NCBI RefSeq assembly: GCF_003255815.1
Contig: NC_037681.1
Coordinates: 68,757,438-68,821,437, forward strand
DNA length: 64,000 bases
Direction: 5' to 3'
Origin: Theropithecus gelada
Lineage: Eukaryota > Chordata > Mammalia > Primates > Cercopithecidae
Shown in pieces: positions 1 to 11,712 of this stretch (position 1 is its first letter; every line of letters starts with the position of its first letter). Position numbers and translations under genes: made by a program. The notes beneath the pieces are model-generated. The model was not told the DNA's origin and searched no databases. It saw only the letters and a list, made by a program, of their open reading frames with translations.

Positions 1-1524
1 GACTGGATACTCAAGGAAAGTCACTATCCAGTCACTAAGATGGGGCACTGAGCAAAGCAGGACAGGCAGCAGGGAAGCCCTGAGGGTCCCCTGAGGGTCA
101 AACCAGGGTGTCTTTAATCTCTCCAAACTGAAGCCAGGGTTTGGTCCTGGAGAGCCTGCAGGGAGAAGTCACCTGGCCCAATTATGGGAATAAGGGAGGG
201 TGTGAGCTGAGGAACCAGGTAGGCTCTGACACTACCATGAGGCTTCATACCTTCAAGTTCCATGGTTTTCGAAGAAAAAAATTGAGATCCCAGAAATAAG
301 TTTATTGACTTCTAATAGCTGATGACCAGCTCTGCCTATGGTGTCTTAGTACCATTTAAGAGTTCAAAGACAGGCTCCACCCAGCTGAGAGCTGTTGAGC
401 ATAGCTGTGCTGTATATATAATGCGATGTAATGACTGGTTGGGGTTAATCAAATATAATGCCCAACCCAGACCTATTAAATTTCACCACAAAAGAGGCTT
501 TAATCAGTCTTTTATCAGCTTGGTGCTTTGGCCTAAGAAGACTGCTTTTGTTTGCCCATATAAGAGACAATGGGAGAGTCAGGATCAGCCTGCACGCTGG
601 AATACAACAAGCGAATTGTCCACAAACAACAGACCATTCAAGGCCATGAGAGAGGAAAGGCAGGAGAGGCCGCATGAATCTACAAAAGTGTCCACTGTTA
701 ATGGTTACGGCCCAGTGTTTAAATTCGGGCCACATTCCTGCTGGAGCTTCCAAAATATAGAGGGGACAGAAACAAAAAGACTCCAGTGTGCTTCATGTAA
801 GTCTATCTGGCTTTGGCCCTCTGCAGGACATTCTTGTTTGCTGCCTGCTGAAAGGGGAAAGGAAAACTGACATTTGGTTCTCTCCCGAAGCAAAGCTCAA
901 ATCTGTTGGGGGTTAGATATGCTTCACAGGGCCATGGATTAAAGTTATGAGTACAGGTTCTACGCGAAACTGCACCCGTCCTACTACCCAAGACCTCTTG
1001 GGCTACGGAAGGAACAGGAGGAGAAGGGAGACAAAAGGCAGGGAAGGAGAGAGAGAAAAGAGGGGGACATTCCCTGCCCCAAAGAGGGAATGACATTTAA
1101 GCCATCCAATTTAATTCTGTTCAACAAATATTCGAATACTTTTTAGGAGGCAGGCTAGGATGTACCCAGATACAGAAAGAAACACATGAATTTAAAAATC
1201 CACTATTTCTGCTCAGAATCAGAGAAAGTTAATACTGGGAAGCTCCTAGGTCATCCTACTTTATATTATGGTCTTCTAATCAGAATAATAATTTTTAAAC
1301 CCATGAGAGCATAAGTTAAAAAAAAAGGAAACAAAGAAAGAGGAAATGAAAAGACTAAAAACACTGTCTCATTCCACAAGAGTAACCTCAAATTCTGGTA
1401 TGATCATGGGACTGTTATGGGAATGTGTCATGCATGATGTGCCACTGAGGGAAGAATCCTTGAGAATGACTGATCTAGTCTCACTTAGGAACTTAGAATA
1501 GAATTTTAAGGAACAAAGTGGCAG
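1..1524. other. Single-copy sequence, no recognised gene
   Basis: I recognise no repeat family or exon here. The stretch contains an open frame of 182 codons (322-870, plus) that does not overlap a repeat I know. Its predicted protein has no signal peptide, membrane segment or motif I can name, and the codon use does not look selected. A short piece near 1110-1165 faintly resembles the antisense 3' end of L2, too weakly to call. Confidence 0.5.
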
Positions 1525-1612
1525 GGCCAAGATCACTATGGCACTTACTAGCAGAGACAGGATTACAGCCCACCTCTTCTAATGCCCAACCGAGGACTCA
1601 GCCACTTGCACC
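1525..1612 (-). repeat. MIR SINE fragment
   Basis: Read on the minus strand, this keeps the MIR core order: a tract like the sequence after the tRNA-like head, then a 'ctagtaagtgcc'-type segment. It is heavily diverged, as expected for this mammal-wide SINE. Confidence 0.5.
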
Positions 1613-2963
1613 ACAGTGTTGTACCACTAAGGTTAACTGGGAAGATGCAAATCCTGAAAATCCTTAAATACATAATTGAGTATCTTAGATCTAGCTATCC
1701 TCACCGATATGTCGCCCATTCACTGCCAAGCTTTGGGTCCAACACTTACAGTCACCAGAGTTTAGATTTTGTCTGTAAACCAAGATTTCCCCTTCAGCTC
1801 TAAATGGAATTTTGCTTGGACCTGGGAGTCTTTAAAGGAATAGGAGGAAAAAGAGTAGATGGAGTTAGATTGACAGCAAAGGGAAAAGAGGAAATCTTTC
1901 CTTATAAGACCAAATCTGTGGTGCCTCAGCTTCCGTTCAGTGTGGAGGCAGGAGTGGCAGCTGCCTAACTTGTTCTTTCTCATTCAAATATGCTGCATTT
2001 AAATACGTTTGGGGGCTGACAGTGATAGGAAGACATTCCTATGGCCAAGTAGGACAGAGATCTGGGAATGATTCTGTTTATGGAAGGTTTACTGGATGCA
2101 CATATCTGAAGGTAAAATAAAAATGCCTAGTCTGGATGGTCATTTGGGGTGAGATGGAAGGGAGATAAGAAAGGGACCAGGGAAAAATGAAAGTCATTCT
2201 GTGCATTGTGAGGGGTGCCAGTGGTCAGAAGTATTTTGCCATTCTCATTTGTCATCCAGTGCTGCTGACCCGTGCTTTGAAATGGCTTGGCTTCCCTAGA
2301 GATATTCTGAGCTGCAATTGCAGATTTCCATTTTAGGTTCTTGTTTTCTCCCACTCTGCTCTACACAATCAATTCAAAATCCTTCCTCAGGCAATGTGCA
2401 AAATGCCTTTGCAGAGCTGATGAAGGTTCTGTGGTATGGCCCATGTGAATGTATCAATTTTTTCTTCTGCATGTAAATAGGAGTGGTTATGTTAAAGTGG
2501 TTATTTGCTACATTAGATCAATGATTTGGGTTGCTGGGGCTTGTTGACAAACCTTCTTTGATAATAACTTTTTTATAAATTATGTTAATTATGACTTTGC
2601 CTTGGACTGCAGTAATGGGACTGGAAGCTTTCTATTTTCTTTCAGGCTTCAGTAGTAATTCTGCCTTCATTTTTTTTTTTTTTTTAACTTATGTTCCTGG
2701 CAATTAAGTGCTATCCCAAAACATAAAAACAATTTGCTCTTTTAAAAAATCATTATGCAAGAAGTGTCATGTAAAAGCTGCTGTTACTTAAAATATGATC
2801 TTGTAAAATAACTATAGGAAGTTCTCCTATTCATGAGACCAGCAAGGAGTTATTAAAAATCTTAATAGAGGAAACTATGCTTATAGATTCTGTTTTCTTT
2901 TCTTTTCTTCCCCTCGTCCTTCTGAAAAAAAAAAAGAAAAAAAGTAGAATCCTTCCCTTTGGG
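1613..2963. other. Single-copy AT-rich sequence, no gene seen
   Basis: I see no recognisable repeat or exon. The only low-complexity features are a short poly-T run near 2670-2686 and an A/T-rich stretch near 2925-2945, just before the next Alu. Confidence 0.5.
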
Positions 2964-3259
2964 TTTTTTGTTTTTTTGAGACAGAGTCTCACCCTGTCAC
3001 CCAGGCTGGAATGCAGTGGCACAATCTCTGCTCACTGCAAACTCTGCCTCCCGGGTTCAAGGGATTCTCCTGCCTCAGCGTCCTGAGTAGCGGGGATTAC
3101 AGACGCCTGCCACCATGCCCGGCTAATTCTTATATTTTTAGTAGAGACAGGGTTTTGCCATGTTGGTCAGGCTGGTCTCGAACTCCTGACCTCAGGTGAT
3201 CCACCTGCCTCAGCCTCCCAAAGTGCTGGGATTACAGGCATGAGCCACCGTGCCTGGCC
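2964..3259 (-). repeat. Alu, full length, minus
   Basis: It opens with poly-T and 'gagacagagtctcac', the reverse complement of an Alu tail. It runs through both monomers and ends in 'tgagccaccgtgcctggcc', the reverse complement of the Alu head. Short frames on either strand here are Alu translations. Confidence 0.97.
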
Positions 3260-3591
3260 TGGATTATTTTTAACTGAAGAGGAGAAAAACAAACAAAAAA
3301 AAAACAAATGTTTTGATAAGTTTGACTATGTTTGTTAAAATATGACCTATAGAAAAAATAGAAATAAAAGAGTTATCACATGCTCTCCCCACACAATGAA
3401 CAGTGAACTTTCAGGGTTTACCTGCTTGAAGCTCCAACTGTGGCTCTCAGCACATCTGCACCCTCAGCTAAGTGACCTGATGCATCACCCTGCAGGTGTG
3501 CCCTGCTCCCCACCCAGCCTTCACTCTCCCAGGCTCTTGCCATCACTTTACTTCAGCTAGTCAGGATTAGCTCTTCCTCCCTACAGGGAGC

Positions 3592-3648
3592 AATACTGAC
3601 CTTGGAGTCAGACTGACCTGGTTTAAATCTATTAGGTAGAACTAAATA
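3592..3648 (+). repeat. MIR SINE 5' fragment
   Basis: 'ccttggagtcagactgacct' followed by 'ggtttaaatct' matches the tRNA-derived B-box part of MIR. Only about 55 bp remain. Confidence 0.55.
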
Positions 3649-3854
3649 AAATTGCTGTTTTTAATACACCAATGGTGGTTAAATATTGGCAATTTCATGC
3701 CATTCAACCTAACACCACCTTCTCATTATCATGTTCTCTAAGATAAGATATTTTAAATGCCTTACTTATTCCATGACACAGGTTAGTCACCATTTACTGT
3801 AGACATGCTATGAATGATAAGAGGCTGCAGTGGCATTTCATTCCAGAGTAGTTT

Positions 3855-4690
3855 AACAAAAAAATATTTTTTGACTCCTTCTCTTTACCCCAGGCACTGC
3901 GTTTGTGCTGAATACCTGGTTGAGGGGAGGTGTCAGCTCAGTGGGGCAGACACATAAACAGAGATCTGTGATGTAGGCAGGAATTGGGCAGTATACCCAC
4001 AGTACAGGGTAGCATGGAGGAGGAGGCTGGAAGCTTTTGGGGGACATGGGAGGATGAGGAAAGCCTTTCTCCCAGGAGAAATGCCTGGGTGCTGAACAAC
4101 ACAGTGTCATGGGCAACTTTCCAGAGAACCTTTGGCTGGTGGGAGTGTGCGAGAGAGCACATTATCATAAGATGAGACTGGAGAGAAGCTTTGACAACTT
4201 GGGGACCCTCTTTACAAAACTAAATACAAAATGCCCATATAAACACATCACTAGGGTTCCTTCCAGGCCCCGAGTTTGAAGAGCCCAGATATTTCAGCTT
4301 CATTATCTAAAATATCTGCCTTGGCAGGGCCACACTGTAAGGGGCCTTGCTAAAGAGCAGGGGCATCCTGGCAGACAACAGGAGCTGCTGAAGGATCTCA
4401 GACAGGAAAGTGACATCATCAGATTTGCTTTTTAGAAAAAGCACCCCCAGGGCTGTCTGGAAGATGGATCAGAGAAGTTTGTGTTAGGTGGCAGAAAAGC
4501 CAATTAGAAAGCTATTTTAATAATCCAGAAGACAGCCAAGAGTCTGAAAATGGCAGAGTTCATGAAGGAGTAGACGAAGCCTCATTTAGCAAAAGTATCT
4601 CAGGGATAGTTGCCCCAGGAGGTCTGGTCCTTCTGCCTCAAAGTCCATATTGAGCAGGTGGTAAATGCTTTCAAAATCAGGTTCTCCACC
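3855..4690 (-). repeat. L2 LINE fragment, antisense
   Basis: The left edge resembles the reversed L2 3' end ('ccaggcactg' followed by a diverged body). The right half (about 4330-4600) keeps antisense L2 landmarks such as 'ggggccttgctaaagagcag', 'gtgacatcatcagatttgc' and 'agctattttaataatccag'. Divergence is high and the middle is weak. Confidence 0.55.
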
Positions 4691-4702
4691 TGGGAAGGTC
4701 TA

Positions 4703-5004
4703 TGTTTATTATTTATTTATTGAGACAGAGTCTTGCTCGGTCACCCAGGCTGGAGTACAGTGGTACCATCTCGGCTCACTGCAACCTCCGCCTCCTGGGT
4801 TTAAGTAATTCTCCTGCCTCAGGCTCCTGAGTAGCTGGGATTACAGGTGTGTGCCATCACACCCAGCTAATTTTTGTATTTTTAGTAGAGATGGAGTTTC
4901 GCTATGTTGGCCAGGTTGATCTCGAACTCCCGACCTCAGGTGATCCACCCACCTCGGCCTCCCAAAGTGCTGGGATTACAGGTGTGAGCCACCGCACCCT
5001 GCCT
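4703..5004 (-). repeat. Alu, full length, minus
   Basis: Begins at an A/T-rich 'tttattgagacagagtct' tail complement and ends in 'gtgagccaccgcaccctgcc'. Imperfect flanking copies 'gggaaggtct' and 'gtgaagatct' may be its target-site duplication. Confidence 0.95.
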
Positions 5005-5089
5005 GTGAAGATCTTGAATGGGCTGCACACCAGAGGCTTGTCACCCCATGCACCAATGCTAAACCATGGCACCTTCATGCCCACTTAGG

Positions 5090-5615
5090 CCTGATGATTC
5101 TTCATTCTTCTCTGCTCTGTCATATGCCTGGGTTCTGCCATAGTTTCCTCTTTAATAAATCAGTCATCTGCTCATCTTGGGGTCTGGTCCTGAATACCGG
5201 ACTGCTTGGCCAGGGCTCTGTCAACTGCTTAATTCCTGCTATACTCTCCCTCTTTCCCCCAAATCTTGGGCTGAGCCATGCCCTCCATGTTCTCCATTCT
5301 CCTGAGAAAACCTCCATTCATCTTGTTCATCTTCCAAGATGCTGTACAGGAGTCTTCTCCTCAGCCATCTTTCTCTGGCTACTTCCCTCTGTCCCCCCCC
5401 CCAAAACTCAATGACTTCCTCATCTCTGTGTCTTATGCATGCCTTTATTATTACCTGTATTATACTTTATCATATTTCTTTATGTGTTTGTTTTTCCACC
5501 CCCTCTTTAGATTCTTGAGATTAGGATCCATGCCTCATATTGTCTTTTCCCCTAGTAACTCACACAGTCCCTAGCAGATAGTAGGGACTTAATAAGTGTT
5601 GGATGAACTGACTGG
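5090..5615 (+). repeat. L2 LINE 3' region, sense
   Basis: A C/T-rich body contains the L2-like order 'catgttctccattctcctg', 'gattcttgagattagg' and 'cctagcagatagtagggac'. It closes with 'aataagtgttggatgaact', a diverged form of the L2 3' terminus. A run of eleven C's lies inside. Confidence 0.55.
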
Positions 5616-6360
5616 AACTGAATTCACTCCTCTCTGTTTATAATAATACAACACAATACCAACCTGGTCAGAGTCTAACTGTTCTTGTCTTCTTAGGACA
5701 GCAGTGCCCCAGCCTACCTCGTTTTGCATATCTCCTGCAGTTCCTGCTTTAAGGCCTCCATTCACAGGATTGATTGTCCCCTGCTATTCACACAGGATCA
5801 AGCTTGAGTTTATCATGCTCCTGGTGCTGCATATCCTGCCTGGGTATCCTCCTACAGCTGGGCCAGATACCCCCTGGTCTGTCCTTGCTTAGTCCCCACT
5901 TCTTCCAAGTCTCCTTCTGAGGCTAAGGGTCCAAGATGCTTTGTGACCCTCTGGCCATGGTGTTTAGATAAGAGGGAGGTACTTATTCCAAAGACAGCCA
6001 ATTCATGGGCTAGACCATACCTATGGGGCAGCCCAGTGGGAAAAGTGTTGACCAAAAGGATTATATGGGCCAATCAGATTGACCGATTATATGGTGGAGA
6101 ATATCACTTTCAGACGTCTTCGTTCAGCAGGAGAACTGTAGATGGGGTAGTTTCTCTTTGGAGGGGACTGGGTAGGCCTCATGATTGAGCTCTTTGGTAC
6201 AATGCTCCAATCTATGTGCCTACATTTTTCTATTCTCATTATTGTCCACCCTTGACAAGAGTCATCTGAGACCCCAAACCCTGTCTAGTTGTACCTTTTA
6301 TCCTAGCTCTTCACCTAGCCATTAAGAACTGTAGTGGGGTCTAAAGTTTTACCATATGAG
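5616..6360. other. No gene or repeat recognised
   Basis: Mixed-composition sequence. It contains a 'ggccaatcag' motif near 6069 of the sort seen in some old LTRs. I could not assign it. Confidence 0.4.
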
Positions 6361-6960
6361 CTAACAAATTATTCTGACATAGTTTCCTTCATGCTGGCAA
6401 ACAACATGAGATTCCCGGGTCAGAGACTCTCGGCACGGCAAGTAGCGTGAACGTTAGCTTATTTGCATCCATTGCTCTTCCTCCCTAGTCCCATGGGGAC
6501 AATGCCAGTGAGCTCAAATGCCTGCAGAGGCTACAGATTGTGTTACAGTAGAGGAGCTCTGAGCTTAGGGAAGCTAAATCTTTTATAATGGGCAGTAAAT
6601 ATGCCTGCTCTTTGCTCTGGAAGGAGACACTCTCTTTATTATATTAGGCAGTAAGCATGGCTGGCTTTTTCTCTAGATGGGGGTACTATCTCCATCTTCT
6701 GAGGCTGTTTCACAAGCATCCTTGAAAAGGTAGTCTTGAATGAAGGGCAGTCAGCTCACTTGTGAGATGTGCAGAGATGTAACTTATCTATGGGGAGCCG
6801 TCTCAACACTAAGCAGCAGTCTCTGTTCACCCATGTTCTGGCACTGGCATGTTTATTCCACAGGTGACAGGCAACTTTGCTTTTCCAATCCGAATCCCTC
6901 TTCCTAGCTATCATCACAAATTTCCTGCTCCATTGGGACATTTCAACCAGATATCTTCAA
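6361..6960 (+). mobile_element. Candidate ERV LTR, family not assigned
   Basis: Several phrases look like a known ERV LTR ('gatgtgcagagatgtaactt', 'ggagccgtctcaacactaag', 'gcactggcatgtttattcc'). It contains two imperfect tandem units of about 55 bp (6581-6635 and 6636-6692), both built around 'ggcagtaa...atg'. I saw no target-site duplication, so the ends are approximate. Confidence 0.4.
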
Positions 6961-7029
6961 CAGTTAAGTTTAAAATGTCTAACACTATATGCATCTTCCT
7001 CCCCTAACTTTTCAGTTTTTTTGCCACCA

Positions 7030-7690
7030 TTTTCCTTGTCTCATCTGTTCAGATCCTAGGAGTCATTTTTAAATCCCATCTTTTTCCTTATCACTTATAA
7101 CCTAGTCAATCCCAAAGTTCTATCAGCTTTTCCTTTGGAATATCTCATCCTCATTTCTTCCTAGCTCAGAAAGAACTGTATACTGTCATCTGCTTAGTTC
7201 AGAATCTTACTTCATTCCTAGACTGCTCAAGGAATGTCCTGACTACTTTTCTAAATCCCTACCTCCTTTCCTTCACAATTCTTAATTCTCTAAAGGCACA
7301 GTTTAGATTAAGTCACACTCACTTAAAAATGTTCAGTTTCTCATGGACTGTTTGATAGAAGAGTCTAACCTTTTCTCCCGAATACTCAAGGCCTGCCCAA
7401 ATCTGACTAGGCCTTGTGTCCTGCCACTATGTTCTGGCTGTGCAGGCACGGTCTCCCTTCTCTATCTGCTGAGTCCACATGTGACAGGTCTAGCTCCCTC
7501 CCCATCCCCATCACTCAGAGTTCTGAATACTACACCTTTGCAAACCCATTTTGTTCTTCGGTCCTAGTTCTTTTACTGGTGCAGCCTACGCTGATTTCCT
7601 TTGCCCAATTATATTTATCTTAATATTTAACCTCATGCTGCCCCATCAGTCTCCTTAATTGCTTTAGGTCTTATGTTCCCAGCTAAGTGT
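7030..7690 (+). repeat. L2/CR1-type LINE fragment, sense
   Basis: Pyrimidine-rich sequence with L2/L3-like phrases: 'cctagactgctcaaggaatg', 'ggcctgcccaaatctgac', and a 3' part near 7687 'ttaagttcctgaaggtg'. It is old and heavily mutated. L3 is an alternative assignment. Confidence 0.5.
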
Positions 7691-7789
7691 TAAGTTCCTG
7701 AAGGTGTAAAACTATCATTTGCATATTTTTTATACCACTCAGTGATCACTTAGCATATACGTGGGCAAACCATAGAAAAACGACTCTCC

Positions 7790-7975
7790 CATTTCCTGGC
7801 CATGTGACTGGATAGTAATATATGTACCTTAGTCTCCTCATTTGAAAAATGAGATAGAAATAGTATCTATATTACAAGGGTGTTGGGATAATTAAATTAG
7901 ATAATATGGGAAAATCTTAGCATCTTTCTTGCCATATAGGAAGAATTCAATGTTGACTATTATTATTAATCTTAT
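7790..7975 (+). repeat. MIR SINE, sense
   Basis: Shows the MIR core in order: 'ccatgtgactgg', 'accttagtctcctcatttga', 'aaaatgagatagaaatagta', 'ggataattaaattagataat' and a 3' 'ttattattaat' end. Confidence 0.75.
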
Positions 7976-8184
7976 AGTGATACACAAATAAATGAACAAA
8001 TAAACCAATGATGAAATACATAGTTCTCTTTCTTGGAGGACTCCAATTTAGTGAAAGATGATCAGATAATCTTGAAAAAATATTTATGATAGCATTAAAG
8101 TGACCACGGTAAAGGCTACTGGAAGAGGGGGAGTAGCACCTTGCAAAGGGCCTAACTTAATCCTTGAAAGGATGTGTTCCTAGG

Positions 8185-8350
8185 AATAAGAGAGAACCTG
8201 ATAAAGTGCATTATCAACTTACGATATTTTCAACTTATGATGAGTTTATACAAATGTGGCCCCATTATAAGTCGAAGAGCCTCATGAATGTATATCACTT
8301 TTGCATCATGGTAAAGACAAAAAACCGTAGGTCAAACCATCCTAACTTCA
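8185..8350. mobile_element. DNA-transposon-like fragment
   Basis: 'caacttacgatattttcaac', 'cttatgatgagtttata' and 'ccattataagtcga', followed by 'cgtaggtcaaaccatcctaa', resemble paired termini of a mammalian DNA transposon that uses 'acttacgat'-type ends. No target-site duplication is visible and the family is unassigned. A 72-codon frame here is not a gene. Confidence 0.4.
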
Positions 8351-9182
8351 CCAGCACAGCTGGGGGCTGTCTCTTCTTGTAGGATCCAAATGAGCCAGGC
8401 CTTCGGTTCCTACCCAAGTTTACTTCCAGCTGCATCCCACTAACTACCTTTTACCATTTGTCAACCATTAACACAACTGTGTAAATGAGATTATCAAATG
8501 CTTTTCTGAGAGTGGGTTTTCATGGGCTGGAGGGGGAAGACAGATGGAATATTAAGTCGCTTAGGAGCAGTGGGGAAAGAAACCAGCTGTGTGCAGGTGA
8601 AAGCAAACTAAATCAACTTCACTGGTTAGCTGCAGACCAGCTTTCCATGTAGCACAAAAAAACAATAATAAAAATTTAAATCTACTGCCAGATAAAACTT
8701 CTGTTACAGCTTTTCATGTCACAGTAGGGAAATATGGGCTCCTCCTGGAGCTCCTGATTCTAAATCTGTTACTATACTTTTAAAATAATGTTAATAGATA
8801 CAATAAAATGGAATCCTAACCACAGTTATTTTGCCAATTCTATGAAAATATTGGCTCTGGAAAAGGGATGGCCTGGTAAGAAACCAAAGACATAGAAATA
8901 TGTTTTGAGAATCATGTTCCTGGCCTAAAACAGATCTCTCATTAGGGAAGGTTGGCTAAGGCCAAGTTTCCCAAGGGCAGAGAAGGGAGAAAAGCTGAGT
9001 AGTTTGTTTTTCTGCAGTCACAGTGGAACAGGACAGTAGAGGGAGGTATATTTTAGTTTCTACTACCTCTTCCAAGGGAAAAAGCAGACCGGGTTCATGT
9101 CTTCTCCATAGAAAAGTGGTAGTATGCCTTAATCACAACAGGCCCTCCTTGAAACATGAAGTTTCCTGTTGCCACTATCCCA
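8351..9182. other. No gene or repeat recognised
   Basis: AT-rich unique-looking sequence without a motif I can name. Confidence 0.45.
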
Positions 9183-9186
9183 GATC

Positions 9187-9870
9187 TGTAACCGCCCAAT
9201 GGTTCACCTCGCCCGTTGCCTAGATAGAGCTGATTTCTCAAGACAGGGGAACTGCAATAGAGAAAGAGTAATTCATGCAGAGCCAGCTGTGCCGGAGACC
9301 AGAGTTTTATTATTACTCAAATCAGTCTCCCTGAGCATTCAGGAAGCAGAGCTTTTAAGGACAACTTGGTGGATTGGGGGAAGCCAATGAGCCGGGAGTG
9401 CTGTTTGGTCAGGAATGAAATCACAGGGAGTTAAAACTGTTTTCTTGCACTGAGTCAGTTCCTGGGTGGGGGCAACAAGATCAAATGAGCCAGTTAATTG
9501 ATCTGGGTGGAGCCAGCTGATCCTCAAGTGCAGGGTCTGCAAAATATCTCAAGCAATGACTTTGGAGCAGTTTAGGGAGGGTCAAAATCTTGTAGCCTCC
9601 AGGTTTGACTCCTAAACCATAATTTCTAATCTTGTGGCTAATGTTAGTCCTACAGAGGCAATCTAGTCTCCACGCAAGAAGGAGGTTTGCTTTAGGAAAG
9701 GGTGTTACCACCTTTGTTTTAAACTATAAACTATAAACTAAGTATCTCCCAAAGTTAGTTCAGCTTACGCCCATGAATGAACAAGGACAGCTTGGAGGTT
9801 AGAAACAAGATGGAGTCGGTTAAGTTAGATCTCTTTCACTGTCTCAGTCATAATTTTCCAGACGGTTTGA
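9187..9870 (-). mobile_element. ERV LTR with 4-bp GATC duplication, antisense
   Basis: A 684-bp LTR in reverse orientation. It starts 'tgtaaccgcccaatgg' on the plus strand, keeps a reversed AATAAA at about 9306-9311, and ends at 'gacggttt'. The four bases GATC lie directly outside both ends (9183-9186 and 9871-9874), which fits the 4-bp duplication usual for class I ERVs. The expected CA at the right end reads GA. I saw no internal ERV genes, so it is a solo LTR. Its subfamily is not assigned. Confidence 0.75.
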
Positions 9871-10182
9871 GATCCCCTTCCAGAGGTGTCTTTCTCTCCT
9901 GGGTGCCCTAAGCTTTTCTACTACTCCTGACAATCCAAGCCACCAACTCATGTAATGCAGTTTCTGTGCACAGTGCTACTATAATCTGGGTCAGTGGTGG
10001 GTCCAATAAATTTGATGACTCTACCACCTCTTATTCCAATTGTCTCCATTCCCATTTGACTCAATTAAATACTTATTTAATTAGCCAACTCTTAAAATTA
10101 CATTTTAAAACGAACTTGCTAAGAACACAGCTAAGTGTGTTCTGATTAACACATTTTTTCAGCCTCATATTTTGATAAGTGC

Positions 10183-10624
10183 TGTTGTAGATTGCATCAT
10201 ATCCCCCAAAAGGATATGCTGAAGTCCTAACCCCCAATAACTGTAAACTTGACATTATTTGGAGACAAGGTCTTTGCAGATGTAATTAATTTAGGATGAG
10301 GTGATACTAGATTAGTGTGTGCCCTCGGTCCAATGACTGGCATCCTTGAAAGAAGGCTGGGAAGAGAAACAGCCATACGAAGATGGAGGCAGAGACTAGG
10401 ACAATGCAGCTATAAGCGAGGGAAGTGAAAGATTGCAGACAACTACTAGAAACTAGACAGAGGCAAAGAAGGCTTCTCCTCTGGATCCTTCAGAGGGAGC
10501 ATGGCCCTTCTGACAACTTGATTTTGGACTTCTAGTTTCCAGAACTATAAGAGAATACATTTCTATTTTTTAAAGCCAATTAGTTTGTGGTGGTTTGTTA
10601 CGGCTATCTTAGTAAACTAATACA
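10183..10624 (+). mobile_element. MLT1-type MaLR solo LTR
   Basis: Opens 'tgttgtagattgcat', then shows the MLT1 signatures 'gaagtcctaacccccaata', 'tttggagacaaggtctttgc' and 'gatgtaattaatttaggatg'. It ends '...agtaaactaataca'. Flanking 5-mers AGTGC and AGTAC differ by one base and probably represent the original duplication. Confidence 0.85.
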
Positions 10625-10629
10625 AGTAC

Positions 10630-10745
10630 TTTCATGTGCATTAATCATTTCTTCCTGGTATTGCTACCTAATGCATTCCCAGCACTTATCAGAGTTCTTG
10701 GAAGCATAATAGGAGTTCAATTAAAACATGTTGAATAAACAAGTA
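10630..10745 (+). repeat. L2 3' terminal fragment
   Basis: 'cccagcacttatcagagttc' followed by 'ataggagttcaattaaaaca' and 'tgttgaataaac' is the usual order at an L2 3' end. Confidence 0.45.
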
Positions 10746-11339
10746 AATTGATTATGTGTACAATCTGTTTCAGTAGAAGTATATGGGTATTTTTAAAAAT
10801 CTATTTCAGTTGTTTACTATTTCAAAGGGTCCATGAACCTATTAATCTGTGCATGTGGACTTAATACATAATTTCTATCACATACATGTGCTTCTTATAT
10901 TAACTGAAGAGTTATACAAATAAAGCTAACAACTGATGAAAATTGCTCCCAAAAATGTCTGAATAGATTTATACTTGTTAATAGAAAAACATGAAGATTT
11001 ACAAAAGGAAGCATCTGTCATCTTCTCTATATTCTCTCTGAAATTGTCAGAATTTGGTTAGTCATGCCAGAGGTGCTTTATAGCCACTACCACAGCCAAA
11101 TACTCAACTGTAGATTCTGGTCTGTATAATAGTCAATATAATTGACTTGGAAAGTAGGGCCAAGGAGGATATAATCCATTATCCTTACATATGTCTTGCT
11201 GCTGTCAAGATGTAGGAGTTGCCTCAGATTTGTGAAACAGATGGATCTATTTGAATCATGAAATCTTCACGTTTTCCAAATGTTATTCACTATAATAATT
11301 CTATTCTGCACAGGACTGATACTGTACTAGTCCCTACAA
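10746..11339. other. No gene or repeat recognised
   Basis: AT-rich, unique-looking sequence. Confidence 0.45.
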
Positions 11340-11412
11340 CAGCGTTTCTCAAAGTATGCTCCATGGATCACCTGCATCAGAACTGCCTTTTAAAGCTACT
11401 GTAATTAAAACA
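11340..11412 (+). mobile_element. hAT-Charlie (MER20-like), left part
   Basis: 'cagcgtttctcaaagtatgc' followed by 'catggatcacctgcatcaga' is the terminal inverted-repeat end of a MER20/MER5-type non-autonomous hAT element. The rest appears at 13480-13538, so later insertions split it. Confidence 0.55.
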
Positions 11413-11712
11413 GGCCGGGCACGGTGACTCACGCCTGTAATCCCAGCACTTTGGGAGGCTCAGGTGGGCGGATCACGAGGTCAGGAGATCGAGACCATCC
11501 TGGCTAACATGGTGAAACCCTGTCTCTACTAAAAATACAAAAAATTAGCCGGGCGTGGTGACGGGCACCTGTAGCCGCAGCTACTCAGGAGGCTGAGGCA
11601 GGAGAATGGCATGAACCTGGAAGGTAGAGCTTGCAATGAGCAGAGATCGCACCACTGCACTCCAGCCTGGGCGACAGAGTGAGACTCCATCTCAAAAAAC
11701 AAACAAAAAAAA
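11413..11712 (+). repeat. Alu, full length, plus
   Basis: Runs from 'ggccgggcacggtgactcac' through both monomers to a tail 'caaaaaacaaacaaaaaaaa'. It sits exactly at the junction between the MER20-like left part and the L1 body. Confidence 0.97.

Noticed and set aside
8164..8382. 72-codon frame as a small gene
   Set aside because: It overlaps a DNA-transposon-like fragment and resembles no protein I know.
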